NCBI GenBank assembly: GCA_948467695.1
Contig: CAOKFJ010000167.1
Location: forward strand, 1-5,020
DNA length: 5,020 nucleotides
Source of the DNA: an uncultured Allobaculum sp.
GTDB lineage: Bacteria > Bacillota_I > Bacilli_A > Erysipelotrichales > Erysipelotrichaceae
Direction of reading: 5' to 3'
A program made the position numbers and the translations under genes. A model generated the notes under the pieces. The model had not been told where the DNA came from. It saw only the letters and a list, made by a program, of their open reading frames with translations, and did no database searches. Positions within the stretch are counted from its first letter, which is position 1. Each line of letters starts with the position of its first letter. This document shows, one piece after another, positions 1-5,020 of the stretch.

Positions 1-63
1 TTTTATGGATCTATAATTTTGAACTTCAATCCCGGGGGAATATCAAATGATTACCACTCTATG

Positions 64-109
64 CAAAACAAAGCGGCGCAGCCTTCCATAGAAGAAATGA
101 CTGCACCGC
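64..109 (-). terminator. Intrinsic terminator downstream of the GH2 gene (possibly bidirectional)
   Basis: On the minus strand the 9-base arm gcggtgcag (109-101) pairs with ctgcgccgc (81-73), with one G-U wobble. Inside it a second 4-bp stem, cttc (94-91) with gaag (86-83), is closed by a 4-base loop. The hairpin is followed by tttgttttg (72-64). It lies about 135 bases past the GH2 stop. On the plus strand the same stem has one C-A mismatch, and a T-rich run (117-127) follows after 7 bases, so weak bidirectional termination is possible. Confidence 0.7.
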
Positions 110-151
110 CTGCTGATTTTCTTTTTTATGTACGAAAGAAGATTTTTTCAA

Positions 152-176
152 GCTATGCTCCGCATCGCTCTTTTTG
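152..176 (+). terminator. Weak plus-strand hairpin with T-run
   Basis: The arms gctatgc (152-158) and gcatcgc (162-168) pair around a 3-base loop with one mismatch and are followed by tcttttt. In this direction it would stop plus-strand transcripts before they run antisense into the GH2 gene. The stem is short and carries a mismatch, so this is tentative. Confidence 0.35.
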
Positions 177-244
177 ACTGGAGCGGCCCGAATTGCGCTG
201 CACAGCTTGCGGGAAAACGTTCTTTCAGACGACTGACTCTTCTG

Positions 245-1909
245 TTATTTCATCGCGTCGAGTCGTTCTTTGATCTCTTTGAGTTTTTCTTCATCCGGAC
301 GATAGCGGACGTTCAGCCATGCGTCATTGAGCGTGCCAGCCGAACCATCGATTTCATCCTGAGACTGCGGTTTTGCTTCAACCTTTCGCGCAGCTTCAAG
401 CGCTGCGGCAAGAGCATCAAAGCTTCCGTCAGTGTTCAGATAATCATCCGCATTGGCTTTTGCAACACTTGCGATGATCATGCGCAGGATATCAAGATTG
501 AATGTTTCCGGTTCCTGCGGCTCTTCCGCTTTAAAGAACTTGGCATCGGCAATATCGACATGGTCGTTGTAGTTGTTTTCGCCAGGCTGCACTTTGATGA
601 TCAGCATTTTGTCATCTTCGCTGATGGGAACAGAGATTTTTCGCGCATCTTCATATTTCGTGATGTTTTCAATGCGCACGACAGGCTCGCTGTCTTTGTC
701 GTTGAGATACACTTCGAATGTCACGTTGGCATAGCTGTTGTCATACCACTGCGATTCGTCAATGCCGACAACCGCTTCAAAGCGGGTGTAGCCTTTGCCT
801 TCAATGTTCCAGCCCATATCGGAATAGGCGTGTGTGCCGAATCCTTTGTGATAGGTCTGCATGCCGTTTTCATTGCGCAGTCTCATCTGTGTTCCCTGGA
901 AGGCGGCATCTTTGCGCACATCGCCCTCATTGGACCATGTCCATTCCATCTCAAGATCAGATGCGTAGTCAAATTCAGGATGAACGTCATTCAGTTTGGA
1001 AACGGTCATATCGGCAAATGTGGCATCTCCGTCTTTGCCTCCAGCCGCGTCGATCGCAATAACGATCTGATCGCCGGCTTTGGCTTCGACATCGCCGCCG
1101 GCATGCCACAGGCTGCCATCCATCAGATTGCCGAGATACTTATCATCACCGGGGAAAATCATATCGGTGTTGTGGTAGATCTGCGCTTTGACGCCTCCCC
1201 ACTTACCGGAGAATTTGGACAGGATTGAATCAATCCGATATTTACCGTCTTCCGGGACAGTAAAGCTGCGCGCCGCGCGTCTGTTTTCATTGGGGTGCAT
1301 GTAACGCGGACCGGCAAAGCACCATTCGTTGCCATCGCCCCATACATATTCGTTGTTGGCGTATGTCATCGGGCGCTCCCATTTGTGGAAGACGTTGTCC
1401 CAGTCGAGATAGCCATAGCTCCAGCCGTTAGCACCGTTTTCGCCTTCGACAAAATCGTCAGCTGCATTCCATGCCGTGCGTTCAACTGTTTCCACGTGAA
1501 TAGTAAAGGTTTTGGAACCTTTTTTGTCCGGACTGGTGACAGTCAGAACAACGTTTCCGTTTTCATCCGGATCGGCGCTGATCCATGTGCTTCCTTCAAG
1601 GTTTCCTGTAACCGAAGCAGCGGTTTTTCCGTTGATGGTCAGCCCGCAGTCTGCCGAGAATACAGACGCTGTGAGGCGTACAGGCTCGCCTGCATAGCCT
1701 TTGACGGTATAGTTCTGTTTACCGTATGCATAGACAACGTCATTTCCGGCAACACGAAGACCGGCAAGGTTGAAGTCTTCGGTGCGGCTTACGCCTTTGT
1801 CTTCATACAGAGAGATTTCTTCAAGAACCGCGCAGTTGCGTCCGCCGCCTTCGCTTCCCTGAGCGGAGCCGACTTTTTCAAATACAACACGAACCATTTT
1901 CACGTCTGC
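245..1909 (-). CDS. C-terminal segment of the GH2 protein: end of CBM32, beta-sandwiches, CBM51/NPCBM, helical tail
   Basis: Homology resumes at about 1909 with ADVKMVRVVFEKV, the usual last strands of an F5/8 C domain, ending about LEEISLYED. A GTG at 1903-1901 could be called as a start, but it has no ribosome binding site and lies inside that domain. Numbering from the GTG: a cadherin-like or Ig beta-sandwich covers about 43-132 (GLRVAGNDVVYAYGKQNYTV through KTFTIHVE). An aromatic-rich domain I cannot assign covers about 133-296. A clear NPCBM/CBM51 module covers about 300-449 (diagnostic YHKGFGTHAYSDMGWNIEGK, then YTRFEAVVGIDES). A helical tail covers about 459-540 (FDALAAALEAARKV, LNDAWLNVRYRPDEEKLKEI) and resembles the FIVAR-type repeats seen at the ends of Bacillota glycosidases. 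The protein ends RLDAMK. There is no LPxTG motif, membrane segment or basic tail, so any surface retention would rely on the carbohydrate-binding or helical modules. Confidence 0.82.
   Translation of the reverse strand, partial: ADVKMVRVVFEKVGSAQGSEGGGRNCAVLEEISLYEDKGVSRTEDFNLAGLRVAGNDVVYAYGKQNYTVKGYAGEPVRLTASVFSADCGLTINGKTAASVTGNLEGSTWISADPDENGNVVLTVTSPDKKGSKTFTIHVETVERTAWNAADDFVEGENGANGWSYGYLDWDNVFHKWERPMTYANNEYVWGDGNEWCFAGPRYMHPNENRRAARSFTVPEDGKYRIDSILSKFSGKWGGVKAQIYHNTDMIFPGDDKYLGNLMDGSLWHAGGDVEAKAGDQIVIAIDAAGGKDGDATFADMTVSKLNDVHPEFDYASDLEMEWTWSNEGDVRKDAAFQGTQMRLRNENGMQTYHKGFGTHAYSDMGWNIEGKGYTRFEAVVGIDESQWYDNSYANVTFEVYLNDKDSEPVVRIENITKYEDARKISVPISEDDKMLIIKVQPGENNYNDHVDIADAKFFKAEEPQEPETFNLDILRMIIASVAKANADDYLNTDGSFDALAAALEAARKVEAKPQSQDEIDGSAGTLNDAWLNVRYRPDEEKLKEIKERLDAMK
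557..1006 (-). other. NPCBM/CBM51 carbohydrate-binding module (second copy)
   Basis: Domain-level call within the C-terminal segment. A strand with W-W-S-N-E leads into the family signature K-G-[FL]-G-T-H-A-x-S (here HKGFGTHAYSDMGWNIEG), then an F-x-A-x-V-G-I-D strand and a later V-x-F-E-V-Y-L strand. Known of the family: CBM51 modules bind terminal galactose or blood-group antigens. The exact ligand of this copy cannot be inferred. Confidence 0.8.
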
Positions 1910-2250
1910 GCGATGAATTCGTCCTCGACCTGGTTGCCGTGGGCGGTTTTTTCATTTCTGGCGACAGTGGTCCATGTTTCGCCATCGTTCGATGTCTCGA
2001 TGCGGTACGTGATGCTCTGGTAGTCATGCTGGAACTGCAGCAGGGCATTTCGAATGGAAACCGGTTCATCGTATGTCAGCGTGAAGGTTTCCTGATGCTC
2101 TTCATCGACAAGGTGTTCGGAATGCCAGAACGTCATCAGATCGCCATCGATCGCGTCTTCAACAGATGTTCCCTCTTCCGTACTCGAAGCGCTGACATGC
2201 GCTTTGGAAGCGATGTTGTGTTTCAGTTCCGACTGATCACGGTCATTTTT
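1800..2250 (-). other. CBM32 (F5/8 type C) module interrupted by the second frame break
   Basis: Domain-level call. N-terminal strands read HVSASSTEEGTSVEDAIDGD and FWHSE in one frame. The terminal strands read KMVRVVFEKVGS and EEISLYED in the next. The expected discoidin order, A-x-D-G-D-x-x-T-x-W, then Y-x-I-x-x-S-x-D-G-x-T-W, then R-x-V-R-[FV], is complete only when the frames are joined. This is the strongest evidence that the neighbouring open segments are one gene. Confidence 0.8.
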
Positions 2251-2985
2251 TCCTTCAGTCAGATACAGAGAGAGCCATGCGGGTTCAACATTGATCTGTT
2301 CATGAACGTTTTCTGCCACCAGCGTCAGCATTTCAACACCGGATACATCAACTTTCAGATCGGCAACGTTGTCCGTAATTTCTTCACTGGCATACAGAAG
2401 ACTTCCATCTCCGTATACCTTGAAGACCGCCGGGGCAATCTGCGTTCCTTCTGCCGCGCCGATTGCGTTTTTCAGCGCGATCTTTCCGCTGAGTTCGGCG
2501 TAGTTGCCATGGAGTGCATAGGAAACAGGCGCAGCGTTGCGGGTAATCATGGATTTTTCATAGTCGGTTCCATCGATGGAAAGCAGAGTCACTTCCGGCT
2601 TGCGCACATCGGTGCCGGTCAGCACAGCTTCCTTGTCGCCGACAAACATCGAGCCATCTTCCAGAGGAATTCCCTGGGCGATTTCTTCAAAGTCCGCCTG
2701 CACAAGTGTCGGCGCTACGGTTTCAAGATCGAGCTCGCAGACATCGCCGTTCTGTGTCCATGCTCTCAGTTTTACTTTTCCCGGATTCTTACCGGCACGC
2801 AGATAAACAGCCGTTTTTCCAAAACGCGCCTGTGCGGGATTGGAGGCAATGCGCTTGTCGCCATCGCCAACGATCTCGGCATCTCCGATGATTTCAAAGG
2901 CAACGGGCATCGACTCGGTCGACATGTTGCCGTCTTTGTCGGTCAGTGTCGCTTCAACACGGATCAGATCGGAGCCGTCAGCTGT
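1900..2985 (-). CDS. Middle segment of the GH2 protein: Ig-like, NPCBM/CBM51-like and start of CBM32
   Basis: Homology in this frame begins at about 2985 (TADGSDLIRVEATLTDKDGN), upstream of the first ATG at 2925-2923. That ATG has no clear Shine-Dalgarno and lies inside the domain, so it is not a real start. Numbering from it: an Ig-like GH2 C-terminal domain runs to about 68 (GKTAVYLRAGKNPGKVKLRA), the type that commonly follows DUF4982 in these enzymes. An NPCBM/CBM51-like module covers about 102-215 (SYALHGNYAELSGKIAL, then FKVYGDGSLLYAS and VDVSGVEMLTLVAEN). From about 226 a CBM32/F5-8 type C module starts (HVSASSTEEGTSVEDAIDGD, TFWHSE, YRIETSNDGETWTTVA). It is cut before its last strands by the frame break near 1910 and the TGA at 1900-1902. 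CBM32 and CBM51 modules typically bind galactose, GalNAc, GlcNAc or blood-group-type glycans. The first CBM51-like copy is less canonical than the second. Confidence 0.8.
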   Translation of the reverse strand, partial: TADGSDLIRVEATLTDKDGNMSTESMPVAFEIIGDAEIVGDGDKRIASNPAQARFGKTAVYLRAGKNPGKVKLRAWTQNGDVCELDLETVAPTLVQADFEEIAQGIPLEDGSMFVGDKEAVLTGTDVRKPEVTLLSIDGTDYEKSMITRNAAPVSYALHGNYAELSGKIALKNAIGAAEGTQIAPAVFKVYGDGSLLYASEEITDNVADLKVDVSGVEMLTLVAENVHEQINVEPAWLSLYLTEGKNDRDQSELKHNIASKAHVSASSTEEGTSVEDAIDGDLMTFWHSEHLVDEEHQETFTLTYDEPVSIRNALLQFQHDYQSITYRIETSNDGETWTTVARNEKTAHGNQVEDEFIAQT

Positions 2986-5020
2986 CCAGGAACGATTTCC
3001 TGCACAGCGATCACTTTGCCCAATGCATCCAGACCTTCGGCTTTAATCCATGTACCTGCGGTGTAGGGAACCTTGGAGAACAGGAAAGGCGGATGATCCA
3101 GATATTTCGTGTTCTTGTAGTCCATCGGGTCGTTTTCTTTTGTATAAACAGCCTTGTCGCCCTGCATAACGCTCAGACGCACTTTTTCGGCATTGGAATA
3201 AACATAGATTTCACGCTCGGCATCAGTTCCGAGTGTTTCGCCATGCGATTTGTCGACAACCGGCGCCTTTTCAGACCATGAAGTCGCCGCAAAGATCATC
3301 GGACCGGTCTCTACGCCGAGCTCTTCAAGATCAGGTCTTTCTTCCACATCGCGCTGCGATTCAAACGCGTAGTAGCTGTACTTGGGGGTGCGAAGCAGAT
3401 CCCAAACACCGCAGTCGGATGTGTGTTCGTCATAGCCGCGGTTATGGTCGATACCGATCCACATTGCTACGCCGATATGACGGTGATTTGTATCCTGGTA
3501 CAGTTTTGCGGCATCAGCCAGCGAAATGTTGCCGGTCGCGCCGAATTTGTAGGCATCAAACAGACGATTGTTTCCGGAAATAACCATGCGGGCTTCACCG
3601 CCAGGATAGAATCCATTTTCGTCGCGCTCAACACGGCACGAGCTTTCAAAATCGCCGTACTGTTCCTGCCAGTAGTCGCCGTATTCACGAATGAACGCGA
3701 GCGCAGTGTCGGAATAGCTCTTGACTTCGTCCATTGTGCCGTAGATAACTTCGCCTTTGGCTCCATAGCGCGGGTTTTCAACAAACGCTACCGCGCTGTC
3801 GGTTTCTTCATGGCAGATGTCAACCAGTTCGTTGGTGTAGCCGTCCGGTACATTGACCGCTTCGTTGAGCGATGTTTCGTAGCAGATGACACTCGCGTGG
3901 TTTCGGTCGCGGCGGATCATGCGGCGGATATCGAGTTTGACGCGATCATTAAAGGTTTTGTCTTCGATCCAGTACTGCCAGCCCGGCACGGACTCAAGAA
4001 CAAGGATGCCCAGTTCGTCGCACGCTTCGAGGAAGTCTTCGCTTGCGGTGTGGCATGCGCAGCGTACAAAGTTGAATCCTGCGGTCTTGTATTTGATCGC
4101 ATCATCACGCTGCAGCGCAGAGCTCGCGCCAAAGCCGACATAAGCGTATTCCTGATGACGGTTGACACCGTTGATGACATCCACCGGCTCGTCATTGATC
4201 AGCAGACCGCGGTTTACATCGGCGGCAACCGTGCGGATACCGATTCGCTGTTCAAAAGAGTCGACGACTGTTCCGTCCTGCTTCACTTCTGTGCGCAGTG
4301 TGTACAGATATGGTGTATCCACGTTCCAGAGATTCGGGTTCTCCACATGAATCGTCTGTTTAGCGGTTGTCTTTTCGCCTTTTTTCACTGCCGCATCGCT
4401 CTGCTTGTCGCCAACGACATTGCCGTCTTTGTCGAGCAGTGTATTCACAATCTGAATGGCAGCGTCCTGATCGCTTTCGTTGATGGCATTGGTCTGGATT
4501 TCCACATCAGCCGCCGCTTTGGTTACATTGCGGTACTCGACTTTAATACCTGCATCTGCGGCATTGTCCATCACTTCATCAGTCAGATGGACAGTTTCGA
4601 CTGCATCCAGCCATACATTGCGGTATACGCCCCCAAAGTAGGTGTAATCCAGATCCCACTGCGGTTTTCCGGGCGGAACAAGTCCATTGTCCGAGTTGTC
4701 CGCCAGGACTGTAATGACGTTCTGGCTGCCATCGGTTTTTACGACATCAGTGATATCGATGGTGAAAGGCAGATAGCCGCCGTACGCAGTGTTTTCTCCG
4801 GTCTCGCTTCCATAGGTCGTTTTCATATGGATGCCGTTGACCCAGACATCACTGACCTGCATGACGGCTTCAAATTCGATATACAGTTTTTTGCCTTCAT
4901 AACTTGGATCAAGCATGAAGTGCTTGCGGTACATTGCCGGTCCCTGATAGTTGCGGTTTGCAGACGCGTTGATGTTTTCTTCTCTGACTGTGTGCGGAAG
5001 ATCGACACTTTCCCATCTTT
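2964..5020 (-). CDS. GH2 glycoside hydrolase catalytic segment (N-terminal piece, partial at 5' end)
   Basis: The frame is open to the window edge (684 residues in view). The Met at 4934-4932 is internal, because residues upstream of it (WESVDLPHTV, NYQGPA) are typical of the GH2 N-terminal domain. Numbering from that Met: the jelly-roll sugar-binding domain runs to about 110 (VWVNG at 30-34, GGVYRNVWLD at 101-110). The Ig-like GH2 domain covers about 112-236, ending FEQRIGIRTV. The TIM barrel covers about 238-528 with GVNRHQ at 256-261, ACDELGILVLE at 304-314 and PGWQYW at 317-322. The predicted acid/base is E358 in ETSLNEA and the predicted nucleophile is E417 in REYGDYW. MWIGIDHNRGY (491-501) and PKYSYYAFESQRD close the barrel. 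A DUF4982-like beta domain follows (about 543-650; VYSNAEKVRLSV). It stops at TGA 2964-2966, just after the first frame break. A retaining beta-galactosidase or related exo-beta-glycosidase is most likely; beta-glucuronidase or beta-mannosidase activity is less likely but not excluded. Confidence 0.9.
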   Translation of the reverse strand, partial: RWESVDLPHTVREENINASANRNYQGPAMYRKHFMLDPSYEGKKLYIEFEAVMQVSDVWVNGIHMKTTYGSETGENTAYGGYLPFTIDITDVVKTDGSQNVITVLADNSDNGLVPPGKPQWDLDYTYFGGVYRNVWLDAVETVHLTDEVMDNAADAGIKVEYRNVTKAAADVEIQTNAINESDQDAAIQIVNTLLDKDGNVVGDKQSDAAVKKGEKTTAKQTIHVENPNLWNVDTPYLYTLRTEVKQDGTVVDSFEQRIGIRTVAADVNRGLLINDEPVDVINGVNRHQEYAYVGFGASSALQRDDAIKYKTAGFNFVRCACHTASEDFLEACDELGILVLESVPGWQYWIEDKTFNDRVKLDIRRMIRRDRNHASVICYETSLNEAVNVPDGYTNELVDICHEETDSAVAFVENPRYGAKGEVIYGTMDEVKSYSDTALAFIREYGDYWQEQYGDFESSCRVERDENGFYPGGEARMVISGNNRLFDAYKFGATGNISLADAAKLYQDTNHRHIGVAMWIGIDHNRGYDEHTSDCGVWDLLRTPKYSYYAFESQRDVEERPDLEELGVETGPMIFAATSWSEKAPVVDKSHGETLGTDAEREIYVYSNAEKVRLSVMQGDKAVYTKENDPMDYKNTKYLDHPPFLFSKVPYTAGTWIKAEGLDALGKVIAVQEIVPGQLTAPI

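Larger units (their letters stand above)
1..244. other. Noncoding boundary region downstream of the GH2 gene
   Basis: Between the left edge and the GH2 stop I see no convincing gene on either strand. It contains the two terminator-like hairpins listed separately. A TATAAT hexamer on the plus strand (12-17) could be a -10 box, but its -35 region would be off the edge. A 14-codon plus-strand frame (47-91) follows a G-run at 34-38. It overlaps the terminator stem and is probably chance. The layout fits the tail end of one transcription unit. Confidence 0.5.
245..5020 (-). pseudogene. Frame-broken, 5'-truncated gene for a multidomain GH2 glycoside hydrolase (beta-galactosidase-like)
   Basis: One gene read in three successive frames. 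Codon first bases are congruent to 2, 0 and 1 modulo 3 from right to left, so each break is a one-base deficit. Joining ...EIVPG to TADGSDLIRVEATL near 2986, and ...VEDEFIA to ADVKMVRVVFEK near 1910, restores continuous domains: the Ig-like domain starts normally after the first break, and a CBM32 module is rejoined across the second. About 1,591 residues lie in the window. The N-terminus, including any signal peptide, is off the right edge. The gene ends with TAA at 245-247, and an intrinsic terminator follows about 135 bases downstream. Neither downstream piece has a convincing ribosome binding site. Known of the family: GH2 enzymes with CBM32 and NPCBM modules are usually secreted or wall-associated exo-glycosidases of Bacillota. 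Whether the breaks are real mutations or base-calling/assembly errors cannot be decided here. Apart from the two shifts the coding sequence looks intact, which favours error or very recent decay. Confidence 0.85.

Noticed and set aside
120..247. In-frame extension of the GH2 protein past TAA 245-247
   Set aside because: The downstream translation is basic and has no domain or sorting motif, and the terminator region follows. The stop looks genuine.
128..1228. Plus-strand open frame of 366 codons
   Set aside because: It lies fully antisense to well-supported CBM51 and beta-sandwich coding sequence. Its translation is rich in F, I, R and H without any domain, and it has no convincing ribosome binding site. 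It is a compositional shadow.
1295..2023. Plus-strand open frame of 242 codons
   Set aside because: It is antisense to the C-terminal segment and crosses the second frame break. It shows no domain.
1900..2925. An independent carbohydrate-binding protein gene starting at ATG 2925
   Set aside because: The start is inside an Ig-like domain, there is no ribosome binding site, no signal peptide, and homology continues upstream in the same frame.
1900..2990. Programmed -1 ribosomal frameshifting at the two breaks
   Set aside because: No slippery heptamer is visible in either overlap, two sites in one glycosidase gene would be extraordinary, and single-base deletion explains both.
1939..3066. Plus-strand open frame of 375 codons
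   Set aside because: It is antisense to the Ig-like, CBM51-like and CBM32 modules, and the translation has no recognisable motif.
2930..4435. Repeated short sequence gccgtctttgtcg (near 2930 and 4423)
   Set aside because: It encodes the common beta-turn D-K-D-G-N in two beta domains, so it is coding convergence and not a DNA repeat element.

Overview
The window is almost entirely one large minus-strand gene for a multidomain glycoside hydrolase of family GH2 (beta-galactosidase-like). Its 5' end lies beyond the right edge (position 5020), and its TAA stop is at 245-247. The reading frame breaks twice, near 2986 and near 1910. Each break is a one-base deficit, and homology and domain order continue directly across both. 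The three open segments are therefore pieces of one gene, not three genes. Restoring one base at each break gives about 1,591 residues in this window; the N-terminal signal region and the first part of the GH2 N-terminal domain are off the edge.

Reconstructed domain order, N to C: GH2 sugar-binding jelly roll (5020 to about 4600); GH2 immunoglobulin-like domain (about 4600-4230); GH2 TIM barrel with acid/base Glu (codon 3861-3863) and nucleophile Glu (codon 3684-3686) (about 4220-3350); a post-barrel beta domain of DUF4982 type (about 3310-2990); an Ig-like GH2 C-terminal domain (about 2985-2720); an NPCBM/CBM51-like module (about 2620-2280); a CBM32 (F5/8 type C) module that spans the second frame break (about 2250-1800); a cadherin-like/Ig beta-sandwich (about 1780-1510); a beta-rich domain I cannot assign (about 1507-1014); a second, well-conserved NPCBM/CBM51 module (about 1006-557); and a FIVAR-like helical tail (about 529-284). 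This architecture fits a secreted or surface-exposed enzyme acting on galactose- or hexosamine-containing host or dietary glycans. The exact substrate cannot be read from the sequence.

Positions 1-244 are noncoding as far as I can see. They hold a good intrinsic terminator for the GH2 transcript (64-109), which may also work on the plus strand, and a weaker plus-strand hairpin with a T-run (152-176). The region looks like the boundary between this gene and whatever lies to the left.

The accessory domains (NPCBM, CBM32, FIVAR-like, DUF4982) and the roughly even base composition suggest a Bacillota, probably a gut or oral Erysipelotrichia- or Clostridia-like organism. This is an inference from protein style only. 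I see no mobile element, CRISPR array, RNA gene or novel multi-gene system. The most notable points are the two frame breaks, a non-canonical substrate-pocket motif in the barrel, and one unassigned aromatic-rich domain.
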